64,000 nucleotides of DNA. Origin: an uncultured Oscillibacter sp. (GTDB taxonomy: Bacteria; Bacillota; Clostridia; Oscillospirales; Oscillospiraceae). Made by a program: the position numbers and the translations under genes. The notes beneath the pieces are model-generated. The model was not told the origin of the DNA and made no database searches. It saw only the letters and a list, made by a program, of their open reading frames with translations. The first letter of the stretch is position 1. Every line of letters starts with the position of its first letter. The stretch covers positions 1 to 64,000 of the forward strand of contig CAJTKE010000005.1 of assembly GCA_910576865.1 (NCBI GenBank). The letters are read 5' to 3'. Shown one piece after another: positions 1 through 7,810 of this stretch.

Positions 1-60
1 TATGGCCCTTTATTGGTCGTTTTTATTACCTTCGTTTGTTTGCCTGGCTTTTATTTGCTT

Positions 61-90
61 TAATCAGTGCTTCCTTAATCAGTGCTTCCT
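61..90. repeat. perfect 15-bp tandem duplication
   Basis: The 15-mer TAATCAGTGCTTCCT occurs twice head to tail (61-75 and 76-90). It lies exactly where homology to the recombinase tail begins, within AT-rich sequence unlike the rest of the window. The second copy supplies the in-frame stop (TAA at 76-78) that closes the downstream reading frame. It looks like a small duplication at a recombination or deletion junction. Confidence 0.8.
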
Positions 91-300
91 CAGAGTTTTC
101 TGAAAATCGTGAAGAAGTACACCGAACCCACTGAACTGACCCCGGCAATCCTGCGGGAGTTTGTGGAAAAGGTGGTCGTTCATGCCCCGGACAGGTCCAG
201 CGGGCACCGTGTCCAGCGGATCGACGTACATTATACTTTCATTGGGGAGATCGACTTATCCCCGGAGTACAGCAAGTACGAGAAAGAGACAACCGCATGA
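82..300 (+). pseudogene. truncated serine recombinase C-terminal tail (DUF4368-like)
   Basis: About 70 residues match the C-terminal DUF4368-type segment of large serine recombinases found on clostridial integrative and mobilisable elements: FLKIVKKYTEPTELTP, then EFVEKVVVHAPDR, then a VDVHY-like block (here IDVHYTFIGEIDL). The resolvase catalytic domain and zinc ribbon are missing. An in-frame stop at 76-78, inside a tandem 15-bp duplication, cuts off any upstream continuation. A stem (287-300 with 311-324) overlaps and follows the stop codon. The fragment cannot act alone. It is best read as the scar or edge of an integrated element lying to the left. Family assignment is by recall of motif pattern, not by a search. 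Confidence 0.72.
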
Positions 301-373
301 CGCTCTCGCATCATGCGGCTGTCTCCCGTCAGGAAAACTTCTTTATCAGGATTCCCCTGTATCCGTCCTTTTT

Positions 374-1129
374 TCATTCCTCCTCCAGCAGCACCGTGCC
401 GTCCGGCAGGGTGAAGCGGGAGGCGTCATATTCCGTCTCGTCCACGTACAGGGAGGTCATCCGATAGACGGCCTCCTCCCCCAGCAAACGCTCCGCCTGG
501 ACCAGCAGGCCGTTCTCCACGCTGACCCAGTAGCGGGTGGAGTAGCCCGCGCGGTCCGCCGCCGTCTCCACATAAATGCAGGTCAGCGCGTCCAGAGGCC
601 GGTAGTCCGCCAGAGAGATGTCCTCCACGGGCAGGTCCAGGATATCCTCATAGGTGGGGATGGACTGCTCCGCGTCGGCGGAGAACTCCCCCGCCGGGAA
701 GACGGTGACCTCCGCGTCCTCGCCATAGCCGTACCAGATATAGGTCTCCTCCCCGTTGGTGAGGCTGATGCGGGTGCTCCCGTCGGGGAGGCCCCGGTCC
801 ACCCGGGTCCAGGGGCCCCGGACGATGGTGTAGAGCTCATGAACCCCGCCGCCGCCGGGCCAGAGATACTCCACGGTGACGCTCCGCCCGTAGCTCTCCG
901 GACGGGACAGGCTCCGGATCGCCGCCTGGACGGTCTGGGGCGTGATCTCCACCACCGTCACGCCGCCTTCGGCGGCGCCGTCCCCGGCGGAGGGGTCCCG
1001 AGGGGGATCGGAGGGGGGAAGGGTGATGTGGGCCGTACGGTTCAGACTGCCCCCCAGCATCAGCGCCGCCGCCGCGATGGCCACGGCCAGCACCGCCCAG
1101 GTGATCCAATTCAGCTTCCGCTTGTCCAT
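374..1129 (-). CDS. membrane-anchored LolA/MucB-fold-like protein, function unknown
   Basis: 251 residues. A short basic start (MDKRKLNW) is followed by one membrane segment (about 9-27), a Pro/Gly/Ala/Asp-rich linker, and an extracytoplasmic domain with beta-strand-like stretches. A segment such as TRYWVSVENGLLVQAE resembles the lipoprotein-carrier (LolA/MucB) fold of Gram-positive sporulation and envelope proteins. The ATG at 1129 is chosen over an upstream in-frame start because it sits just 5 nt after the wecB stop and gives a clean signal anchor. It is the last gene of the trpS-tagO-wecB unit, so a role in envelope or wall polymer monitoring is plausible but inferred only. Confidence 0.75.
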   Translation of the reverse strand: MDKRKLNWITWAVLAVAIAAAALMLGGSLNRTAHITLPPSDPPRDPSAGDGAAEGGVTVVEITPQTVQAAIRSLSRPESYGRSVTVEYLWPGGGGVHELYTIVRGPWTRVDRGLPDGSTRISLTNGEETYIWYGYGEDAEVTVFPAGEFSADAEQSIPTYEDILDLPVEDISLADYRPLDALTCIYVETAADRAGYSTRYWVSVENGLLVQAERLLGEEAVYRMTSLYVDETEYDASRFTLPDGTVLLEEE

Positions 1130-1134
1130 GGCCG

Positions 1135-2286
1135 CTACGCCTCGTAATCGGCGGGCCGCTCCGCCCGGAGGCCGAAGCGCCACTCGATGGCGTCGGCGAT
1201 GCGGGGGCAGGCGTTCCCGTCTCCATAGGGGTTCACGGCGCGGGCCATTTCGTCGTAAGCCCGCCTGTCCCGGATGAGCCGGGTCCCCATGGTGACGATG
1301 TCGTCCTGAACCACGCCCGCCAGCTTCACCGTTCCGGCGGCGACCGCCTCGGGCCGCTCCGTCTCCCGGCGGAGGACCAGCACGGGCTTGCCCAGGGCGG
1401 GGGCCTCCTCCTGGAGTCCGCCGGAGTCCGTCAGGACCATGTAGCAGCGGTCCATCAGGTTGTGCATCTCGTCGGCGGGGAGGGGGTCGATCAGATGGAC
1501 CCGGGGCGCGCCCCGGAGATACTTGTCCACGGCCTCCCGGACCACGGGGCTGAGATGGACGGGATAGACCAGCTCCACGTCCCGGTTCTCCTCGGCGATC
1601 TGCCGGAGGGCCAGGCAGATATTCCTCATGGGCTCGCCGTAGTTCTCCCGCCGGTGGCAGGTGACGAGGAGCACCTTCTTCTCCCCGTAGGGCAGGCGGT
1701 TCAGCTCCTCGGTCGCGAAGCGGTAGTCCTTCCGCACGGTGGTTTTCAAGGCGTCGATGACGGTGTTTCCCGTGATGAAGATGCCCTCGGGCTTCCGGCC
1801 CTCCCGGAGGAGGTTCTCCCGGTTCCCGGCGGTGGGGCAGAAGTGCAGGTCCGCGATGGAGGAGGTCAGCACCCGGTTCATCTCCTCCGGGAAGGGGGCG
1901 TATTTGTCATAGGTCCGCAGGCCCGCCTCCACGTGGCCCACGGCCACCTGATGGTAGTAGGCGGAGAGGGCCCCGGCGAAGGTGGTGGAGGTGTCCCCAT
2001 GGACCAGAATCATGTCGGGCTTCAGCTCGTCGACGGCCTCGTCCATGCCCAGGAGGCACTTGCTGGTGATGTGAGAGAGGGTCTGCCGGGGGGCCATGAT
2101 GTCCAGGTCCCGGTCCGGCGCGACGCCGAAGACCTCCAGCACGCTGTCCAGCATCTGCCGGTGCTGGGCGGTGACGCAGCAGAGGCTCTCGATGCCGGGG
2201 CGGGAGGCCAGCTCCTTCACCAGGGGGCACATTTTGATGGCCTCCGGCCGGGTGCCGAAGACGCTCATGATACGCACGTTTTTCAT
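1135..2286 (-). CDS. wecB: UDP-N-acetylglucosamine 2-epimerase (non-hydrolysing)
   Basis: 383 residues, normal length for the family (MnaA/WecB). The enzyme interconverts UDP-GlcNAc and UDP-ManNAc for teichoic-acid linkage units or other wall polysaccharide. Seen: N-terminal FGTRPEAIKM, GHVEAGLRT, TCHRRENYG and the UDP-binding SGGLQEEAPALGKP loop. A GTG at 2292 overlaps the tagO stop, but ATG at 2286 has GGAG five bases upstream and gives the usual start MKNVRIMSVFGTRPE, so I use it. It directly follows tagO, its pathway partner, in one transcription unit. Confidence 0.95.
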   Translation of the reverse strand: MKNVRIMSVFGTRPEAIKMCPLVKELASRPGIESLCCVTAQHRQMLDSVLEVFGVAPDRDLDIMAPRQTLSHITSKCLLGMDEAVDELKPDMILVHGDTSTTFAGALSAYYHQVAVGHVEAGLRTYDKYAPFPEEMNRVLTSSIADLHFCPTAGNRENLLREGRKPEGIFITGNTVIDALKTTVRKDYRFATEELNRLPYGEKKVLLVTCHRRENYGEPMRNICLALRQIAEENRDVELVYPVHLSPVVREAVDKYLRGAPRVHLIDPLPADEMHNLMDRCYMVLTDSGGLQEEAPALGKPVLVLRRETERPEAVAAGTVKLAGVVQDDIVTMGTRLIRDRRAYDEMARAVNPYGDGNACPRIADAIEWRFGLRAERPADYEA

Positions 2287-2288
2287 GC

Positions 2289-3437
2289 TCACTCCTTGTC
2301 CCCGGACTTGGGGGCGTCCTCTTTCTCAGGGTGTTCCCCGTGGTGTCCCAGCTCCTTGAGCTCCTCAAGCTCCTCGTGGAGCTCCTCCCGGATCTCCTTG
2401 GGGAACACCACCCGGGCGGCCACCGCTCCCACGATGCACAGCGTCAGGAAGAACAGCATGGCCTTCTGCTCCCCCCCGGTGGTCAGCACCACGGCGGAGA
2501 GGCCCAGCATGGCGGAGATGACGTACAGGGTCGCCACCGCCTGCTTCTGGTTCAGACCCATGTCAATGAGCCGGTGGTGGATGTGGCCCCGGTCGGCGTG
2601 CATGGGGCTCTGCCCGTGGGCCAGACGGCGGATGAAGGCGAAGGCCGTGTCGAAAATGGGCAGCCCCAGGATCAGAAAGGGCACGGCGAAGGAGATGATC
2701 GCGTAGAACTTGAAGAGGCCCTGGATGGACATCGTCGCCAGGATATATCCCAGGAAGGTGGCTCCGGTGTCCCCCATGAACATCTTGGCGGGGTTGAGGT
2801 TGTAGGGCATGAAGCCCACGCAGGCCCCCACCAGCGCCGCCATGACGATGGCCACCTCCGCCTCGGAGGCCAGCAGGGCGATGACCAGCATGGTGGTGGC
2901 CGAGATGGCCGAGACGCCGTTGGCCAGCCCGTCCAGCCCGTCGATGAGGTTCACCGCGTTGGTGATGGCCACGATCCACAGCACCGTGAAGGGCACGGAC
3001 AGGGGCCCCAGCACCCAGTAGAGGCTCTCGGAAAAGATATTGGGGTTGGAAAAGGCCTGGATGACCACGCCGTTCAGGGCGGGGATCAGGGCGGCGGCGA
3101 TCTGGACCACGAATTTCAGCATGGCGGGCAGGGGGCAGATGTCGTCCACCACCCCCAGCACCACAATGATGACGGAGCCCAGGAGGATGCTTTGCAGCTG
3201 GCTGTTGCCCCGGACGCCGCCCAGGACCAGGACGCTGACCATGAAGCCGATGAAGATGGCCAGCCCGCCCAGCCGGGGGATGGGCACCTTGTGCATCCGG
3301 CGGGCGTCCTTGGGCACGTCCACCGCCCCCACCTTGTAGGCGAAGGTCTTCACCACGGGGGTCATGAGAAAGCTGATGACCAGCGCCGTCAGCAGGGCGA
3401 GGGCCACGTAGGCGATCAGCCGGTTATCTAAGGGCAT
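2289..3437 (-). CDS. tagO: undecaprenyl-phosphate GlcNAc-1-phosphate transferase
   Basis: 382 residues, polytopic membrane enzyme of the MraY/WecA/TagO family. It starts wall teichoic acid or polysaccharide assembly by moving GlcNAc-1-P from UDP-GlcNAc to undecaprenyl phosphate on the inner membrane face. Motifs seen: VVDDIC (Asp pair), NLIDGLDGLANG, MFMGDTGATFLGY and the cytoplasmic GHIHHRL loop that marks the polyprenyl-phosphate HexNAc transferases. The last 35 or so residues form a charged Glu/Lys/His tail after the final helix. It lies 12 nt downstream of trpS and overlaps wecB, so it is likely transcribed from the T-box-controlled promoter. Confidence 0.93.
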   Translation of the reverse strand: MPLDNRLIAYVALALLTALVISFLMTPVVKTFAYKVGAVDVPKDARRMHKVPIPRLGGLAIFIGFMVSVLVLGGVRGNSQLQSILLGSVIIVVLGVVDDICPLPAMLKFVVQIAAALIPALNGVVIQAFSNPNIFSESLYWVLGPLSVPFTVLWIVAITNAVNLIDGLDGLANGVSAISATTMLVIALLASEAEVAIVMAALVGACVGFMPYNLNPAKMFMGDTGATFLGYILATMSIQGLFKFYAIISFAVPFLILGLPIFDTAFAFIRRLAHGQSPMHADRGHIHHRLIDMGLNQKQAVATLYVISAMLGLSAVVLTTGGEQKAMLFFLTLCIVGAVAARVVFPKEIREELHEELEELKELGHHGEHPEKEDAPKSGDKE

Positions 3438-3449
3438 GTTGCGTTCTCC

Positions 3450-4451
3450 TTATCGGGGTAAAAACCCCACCTTTTTGTAGACTTTGGCAAGGGTGCGCCC
3501 GGCGATGCGGGAGGCCCGCTCCGCCCCCTGGCGGTAGATGCCCTCCAGATAGGCCTTGTCGGCCATCAAGCGCAGGGCCTCCTCCCGGATGGGGCGGAAG
3601 AGCTCGATGACCGCGTCGCCCACGGCGGGCTTGAAGACGCCGTAGCCCTGGCCCTGGAACTCGGCCTCCGCCTCCGCCGCGGTCTTCCCCGTGGCGGCGC
3701 AGTAGATGGTCAGCAGGTTGGAGACTCCGGGCTTCAGTTCCTTGTCATAACGGACCGCGGTCTCGCTGTCGGTGACGGCCCGCTTGAACTTCCGCTGGAT
3801 GACCTCCGGTGGGTCCATCAGGTTGACGCAGCCGTCCGGGTCGGACTTGCTCATCTTGTTCATGGGGTTGCCCAGGCTCATGATCCGGGCCCCCTGGTCC
3901 ACCCGCTGGATGAAGGGCTCCGGCAGGGTGAAGGTCTCGCTGTAGACGCCGTTGAAGCGCTGGGCGATGTCCCGGCACAGCTCCACGTGCTGGCGCTGGT
4001 CCTCGCCCACGGGGACGAGATCCGTCTGGTAGAGCAGAATGTCCGCCGCCATGAGCACCGGGTAGGTGAAGAGGCCGGCGGTGATGTTGTCGGCGTGCTG
4101 CTGGGACTTCTGCTTGAACTGGGTCATGCGGCTCAGCTCGCCGAACTGGGTGTAGCAGCTCAGCACCCAGCTGAGCTCCGCGTGCTGGGGCACGTGGCTC
4201 TGGATGAACAGGATGCTCTTCTCCGGATCCAGGCCGCAGGCGACATACTGGGCCAGCTGGTCCAGCGCCCGGCGGCGCAGGTCCGCCGGCACCTGCCGCA
4301 CGGTGATGGCGTGCATGTCCACGATGCAGTAGACGCACTCGTATTCGTCCTGGAGGGCCACCCAGTTCTTGATGGCCCCCATGTAAGAGCCCAGGGTCAG
4401 CTCGCCGCTGGGCTGGATGCCGCTGAAGATCCGCTTCTTCTTGTTTTCCAT
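3450..4451 (-). CDS. trpS: tryptophanyl-tRNA synthetase
   Basis: 333 residues, class I aminoacyl-tRNA synthetase charging tRNA-Trp in the cytoplasm. Seen: GIQPSGELTLGSYMG near the N terminus (HIGH-type motif), DILLYQTDLVPVGEDQRQH (Trp/ATP site) and NKMSKSDPDG (KMSKS). Length is normal. The start follows an AGGT ribosome binding site. A tryptophan T-box with a UGG specifier precedes it. A second stable 8-bp hairpin (4469-4488) stands just upstream of the ribosome binding site. Confidence 0.97.
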   Translation of the reverse strand: MENKKKRIFSGIQPSGELTLGSYMGAIKNWVALQDEYECVYCIVDMHAITVRQVPADLRRRALDQLAQYVACGLDPEKSILFIQSHVPQHAELSWVLSCYTQFGELSRMTQFKQKSQQHADNITAGLFTYPVLMAADILLYQTDLVPVGEDQRQHVELCRDIAQRFNGVYSETFTLPEPFIQRVDQGARIMSLGNPMNKMSKSDPDGCVNLMDPPEVIQRKFKRAVTDSETAVRYDKELKPGVSNLLTIYCAATGKTAAEAEAEFQGQGYGVFKPAVGDAVIELFRPIREEALRLMADKAYLEGIYRQGAERASRIAGRTLAKVYKKVGFLPR

Positions 4452-4468
4452 GACATACCTCGCTGTCC

Positions 4469-4488
4469 GGTCCCGGCTCTCCGGGACC
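4469..4488 (-). promoter_or_regulatory. perfect 8-bp hairpin just before trpS
   Basis: GGTCCCGG and CCGGGACC pair around a 4-nt loop, roughly 10 nt from the trpS ribosome binding site and 140 nt past the T-box terminator. There is no U-run after it, so it is not an intrinsic terminator. It may shape translation or mRNA stability. Role unknown. Confidence 0.6.
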
Positions 4489-4627
4489 TGTTCAATTTTA
4501 CCAGTTTACCACGAACTGAGGGAAAGTGCAATTGCCGGAGGACAAAAAACGGAGATTTTCCTTCTACTGACCGTGAACCATGACGCCCGCTCCTTTCAAA
4601 ACCGGGCCGCTTCCGGGGCGGGGCGTC

Positions 4628-4686
4628 AAAAAAAGACCTCCATCCCACAAAAGGACCCTGACAGGTTCCTTTGGGACAAAAGTCTT
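4628..4686 (-). terminator. T-box intrinsic terminator of the trpS leader
   Basis: Read on the minus strand, AAGAC and GTCCCA on the 5' side pair with TGGGAT and GTCTT on the 3' side. The inner AAGGAACC/GGTCCTTT extends the stem, and a run of seven U residues follows (4634-4628). The 5' arm starts right after the T-box motif, as expected for the terminator that competes with the antiterminator. Confidence 0.85.
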
Positions 4687-4936
4687 GAAACTTCTGCGGT
4701 GCCACCCAAATTGGCGGTTTGAAACCGCCCGCTCGGCGGCGCGCCGTCACGCGCCTTTCCTTGGTAACGGGGGAAAAGCCCGGCGGGGCGTAATGGGGGA
4801 GAAGCTCCCGGTTCAGCCCGCCCTCCGCGGTCCATTCAACGGGCTTGCTTCCGCCGCCATCCCACCGCCGGCAGCTCTCTTGAAGAACCAAGGCCCCGCT
4901 TACTTGTCCGCGTCATCGGTTTGCGCTTTTGAACTT
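4628..4936 (-). promoter_or_regulatory. tryptophan T-box leader
   Basis: All the landmarks are present in order on the minus strand. AGTA (4904-4901) is the 5' half of the specifier-loop E motif. GAGAG and GATGG follow in Stem I. GAA-UGG-A supplies the specifier codon UGG at 4834-4832 for tryptophan. GGGTGGCACCGCAGA (4707-4693) is the T-box antiterminator sequence that pairs with the uncharged tRNA end. The terminator hairpin and U-run come last. Uncharged tRNA-Trp should favour read-through into trpS and, since the genes are tightly packed, into tagO and wecB. Confidence 0.9.
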
Positions 4937-4942
4937 GGGCAA

Positions 4943-4971
4943 AGCATACGCCCCCGGGGCGGCGTTGTCAA
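4943..4971 (-). promoter_or_regulatory. sigma-A promoter of the trpS operon
   Basis: TTGACA (4971-4966), 17-nt spacer, TATGCT (4948-4943) on the minus strand. It lies a few bases upstream of the T-box Stem I, which fixes the expected transcript start near 4936. Confidence 0.85.
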
Positions 4972-5100
4972 GCCCTCCCGGGGATTTCGACGAATCAGAC
5001 AAAGGAATTGGCGGAGGCGGCGGAAAAACTGGACGGATTGACGGCGCTTCGGGGCGCGTGAAGGGGATTCCGGCCAATGGCAAATCAAGTGAAAATACTC

Positions 5101-5129
5101 TTGTGATTCCGGTTTTTTTTTGATATACT
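5101..5129 (+). promoter_or_regulatory. sigma-A promoter of the lepB operon
   Basis: TTGTGA (5101-5106), 17-nt spacer containing a run of T, TATACT (5124-5129). It is divergent from the trpS promoter and about 40 nt upstream of the first signal peptidase start. Confidence 0.75.
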
Positions 5130-5168
5130 AACTTAGATTGAAAACTTTTGAGTCCAGGGGAGGAAATC

Positions 5169-5765
5169 ATGATGCCGGATGAGAAGCGGAATGAGAAGAA
5201 ACAGGAGCAGCCGGGCAAAAGCCTCTATGAGTGGGCCCAGGCTCTGGTGTGCTCCGTGCTGGCCGCGGTGGTGGTGTTCGCCTTCGGCGCCCGGGTGGTG
5301 GGCGTGTCCGGCGGGTCCATGCGGGAGACTCTGCAGAACGGGGACCTGCTGCTGGTGGTGAACGGCTATCTCTGCGGGGACTATGAGCGGGGCGACGTGG
5401 TCATCGCCGCGAAGCCCACCTTCGAGGGCGGTGAGCCCATTGTCAAGCGGGTCATCGCCACCGAGGGAGAGGTTGTGGACGTGGACTTTGACCTGGGCGT
5501 GGTCTACGTGGACGGGCAGGCGCTGGAGGAGCCCTATATCCGGGAGGCCACGTATCTGTCGGAGGGAACGGAGTTCCCCTTCGCCGTGCCGGAGGGCTGT
5601 GTCTTCCTCATGGGGGACAACCGCAACGGAAGCCGGGACAGCCGGGCTCCGGAGCTGGGGGCCGTGGACGAGCGGTGCCTGATCGGCCGGGCGGTGTTTC
5701 TGCTGCTGCCGGGGCAGACGGAGGACCTGGGAATGCGGGAGTGGGACCGCATCGGGTCTCTTTAA
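5169..5765 (+). CDS. lepB: signal peptidase I, first tandem copy
   Basis: 198 residues. Membrane-bound Ser/Lys protease that cleaves signal peptides outside the membrane. One membrane helix (about 26-46) is followed by the catalytic serine box GGSMRETL, the catalytic lysine box IVKRVIA and box E GDNRNGSRDSR. The serine box is unusual: most family members and the neighbouring copy read SMxPTL, but here Pro is Glu. A TTG at 5148 is in frame, but ATG at 5169 has GGGAGG six bases upstream and is preferred. The next gene is a close paralogue 34 bases on, so the pair arose by tandem duplication. Confidence 0.93.
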   Translation: MMPDEKRNEKKQEQPGKSLYEWAQALVCSVLAAVVVFAFGARVVGVSGGSMRETLQNGDLLLVVNGYLCGDYERGDVVIAAKPTFEGGEPIVKRVIATEGEVVDVDFDLGVVYVDGQALEEPYIREATYLSEGTEFPFAVPEGCVFLMGDNRNGSRDSRAPELGAVDERCLIGRAVFLLLPGQTEDLGMREWDRIGSL

Positions 5766-5799
5766 AAAGAACACACTCTGACCAAGGAGAGAAAGAGAC

Positions 5800-6399
5800 A
5801 TGCAGAGAGAAGCGCGGCGCACGGAGCCCCAAAAGGAAAAAAGCAGGAGCCGGGAGCTGTACGAGTGGGTTCAGGCTCTGGTTTGCTCCGTGCTGGCGGT
5901 GGTGGTGGTCTTCACCTTCGGCATCCGCCTCATCGGCGTGGACGGCCACTCCATGCTGCCCACCCTCCAGGACGGGGACCGGCTGCTGGTGCTGAACTCC
6001 ATGCTCTGCGGGCGCTATGAGCCGGGGGACATCGTGGTCCTGCGGAAGGAGAGCTTCCTTCCCACCCCCATTGTCAAGCGGGTCATCGCCGTGGAGGGGC
6101 AGGTGGTGGACATTGACTTCGCCTCCGGGACCGTCTTCGTGGACGGGAAGCCCCTCCAGGAGGCGTATATCAACGAGCGCACCTTCACGGAGGAGGGAAC
6201 GGTCTTCCCCCTCACCGTGCCGGAGGGCAGCGTCTTCATCATGGGAGACAACCGCAACCACTCCACCGACAGCCGGGACGCGAGGCTGGGCACGATAGAC
6301 CGGCGCTATATCATCGGCCGGGCGGTGTTCCTGGCCCTCCCGGGCCCGGACGCCGGGACGGGAGTGCGGGATTACGGACGGATCGGAGGGATCGGCTAG
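5800..6399 (+). CDS. lepB: signal peptidase I, second tandem copy
   Basis: 199 residues. Same architecture as its neighbour: short basic N terminus, one membrane helix, then the canonical serine box GHSMLPTLQDGD, lysine box PIVKRVIAVEG and GDNRNHSTDSRD. The N-terminal stretch SRSRELYEWVQALVCSVLA nearly repeats the first copy (SLYEWAQALVCSVLA). It ends 1 nt into the rbgA start. Having the intact motif, it is the more conventional of the two. The copies may differ in substrate preference (inference). Confidence 0.95.
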   Translation: MQREARRTEPQKEKSRSRELYEWVQALVCSVLAVVVVFTFGIRLIGVDGHSMLPTLQDGDRLLVLNSMLCGRYEPGDIVVLRKESFLPTPIVKRVIAVEGQVVDIDFASGTVFVDGKPLQEAYINERTFTEEGTVFPLTVPEGSVFIMGDNRNHSTDSRDARLGTIDRRYIIGRAVFLALPGPDAGTGVRDYGRIGGIG

Positions 6400-7268
6400 T
6401 GGAAATCCAATGGTACCCTGGGCACATGGCGAAGACCCGCCGGATGATCGTCGAGCAGCTGAAAAACGTGGACGCGGTGTGCGAGATTCTGGACGCCCGC
6501 ATTCCCCGGTCCAGCCGGAACCCGGACGTGGACGGCCTGACGGCGGGGAAGCCCCGGCTGGTGGTTCTGAACCGGGCGGATCAGGCGGACCGGGAGGCCA
6601 CCAAGGCCTGGGCGGCCCACTTCAAGGAAAAGGGCTGGGCGGTGCTGGAGACGGATTCCAGGAGCGGCGCGGGCACGGCGAAATTCGCCGCCGCCGTCCG
6701 GGAGCTGCTTTCGGACAAGCTCCGGGCCTACGCTGAGAAGGGCCAGACGGGCCGGGTGGTCCGGGTCATGGTCCTGGGCATCCCCAACGTGGGGAAGTCC
6801 ACCTTCATCAACAAGATCGCGGGCCGGAAGACCGCCAAAGCGGAGGACAGACCCGGCGTCACCCGGTCCAAGCAGTGGGTCCCCATTGACCGGGGGCTGG
6901 AGCTGCTGGACACCCCCGGCATCCTCTGGCCCAAGCTGGACGACCAGGACGCGGGTCTCCATCTGGCCTTCACCGGCGCGGTGAAGGACGAGATTCTGGA
7001 CACGGAAACCCTGGGCTGCCACCTGATGGCGTATCTGGCGGAGCGCTATCCCGAGGCCCTGAAAACCGGCTACAAGCTCCCCGCCCTCCCGGCGCGGGAG
7101 GGGGAGGAGAACGACGTGGCCTTTGGGTACCGCCTCCTGGAGGCCACCGGGCGGCGGCGGGGCTTCCTGATCTCCGGCGGCGAGGTGGACACGGAGCGCA
7201 TGGCGAAGATTCTGCTGGACGAGTTCCGCTCCGGCAAGCTGGGGCGGTTCACCTTGGAGGAGCCGTGA
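6399..7268 (+). CDS. rbgA: ribosome biogenesis GTPase RbgA (YlqF)
   Basis: 289 residues. Circularly permuted GTPase that helps late assembly of the 50S subunit. The permuted motif order is visible: NRAD (G4) first, then GIPNVGKST (P-loop, G1), then DTPG (G3). The start MEIQWYPGHMAKTRR is typical of the family and uses GTG at 6399, overlapping the stop of lepB by one base, which implies coupled translation. Neighbouring lepB and rnhB match the Bacillus order; rplS is not next to them here. Confidence 0.96.
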   Translation: MEIQWYPGHMAKTRRMIVEQLKNVDAVCEILDARIPRSSRNPDVDGLTAGKPRLVVLNRADQADREATKAWAAHFKEKGWAVLETDSRSGAGTAKFAAAVRELLSDKLRAYAEKGQTGRVVRVMVLGIPNVGKSTFINKIAGRKTAKAEDRPGVTRSKQWVPIDRGLELLDTPGILWPKLDDQDAGLHLAFTGAVKDEILDTETLGCHLMAYLAERYPEALKTGYKLPALPAREGEENDVAFGYRLLEATGRRRGFLISGGEVDTERMAKILLDEFRSGKLGRFTLEEP

Positions 7269-7810
7269 TGGGAGACAACAGGAAATGGTCCGCCGCCGAC
7301 TTCGCGGCGCTTCTGTGGGTGATTCTACATCTCTACGCCAGCGTCCACGCGTTTGGGTACGGCCTCTATCAGACGTATACAAACTGGACCTGGGTTCTGC
7401 TGACAGTCTGGCTCCTGGGCCTGCTGGCCTTGGACGCGTGGCTGTACGCCGCCGGGAGACCGGGACTGCTGCGGTTCGTGAAATGGTATTGGGCTTTCAG
7501 CGCCGCGATGGCCGCGATCGTGATTCTGGCGGCCGAACTGGGTTTGATTCACGATGTGAACGGGATTCTTATTTTTGGGGTGCTTTGTTCCTTCCTGACG
7601 CCGATGCATCAGCTGCTGGCCTTTACGTGGCTGCTGTTGAAATGGCTGGCGGATTTGCCGGGAATTGTCCGGTACGGCGGGGGATGCGGGGTGGTATTGT
7701 TCTTCAGCCTCCTCCACTTCATTTATTTCGCCTGGCTCCACCGCCGGGCTGTGAAGAAAGGAGCGCCGCCGGATGGACCTGTGGACAACGGAGCGGGAAC
7801 AGTGGAATAA
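7268..7810 (+). CDS. integral membrane protein, unknown function
   Basis: 180 residues, rich in Trp and Leu, with four or five predicted membrane helices (roughly 12-33, 40-57, 68-90, 95-120, 135-155) and a hydrophilic C-terminal tail. No known family motif recognised. ATG at 7268 overlaps the rbgA stop in a TGATG arrangement, and its 3' end runs into rnhB by 38 bases, so it is part of the operon. Its low content of conserved polar residues gives no hint of catalysis. Confidence 0.75.
   Translation: MGDNRKWSAADFAALLWVILHLYASVHAFGYGLYQTYTNWTWVLLTVWLLGLLALDAWLYAAGRPGLLRFVKWYWAFSAAMAAIVILAAELGLIHDVNGILIFGVLCSFLTPMHQLLAFTWLLLKWLADLPGIVRYGGGCGVVLFFSLLHFIYFAWLHRRAVKKGAPPDGPVDNGAGTVE

Noticed and set aside
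4397..4891. Open frame upstream of trpS on the minus strand
   Set aside because: It covers the T-box leader, whose motifs explain the sequence; the encoded peptide is not protein-like.
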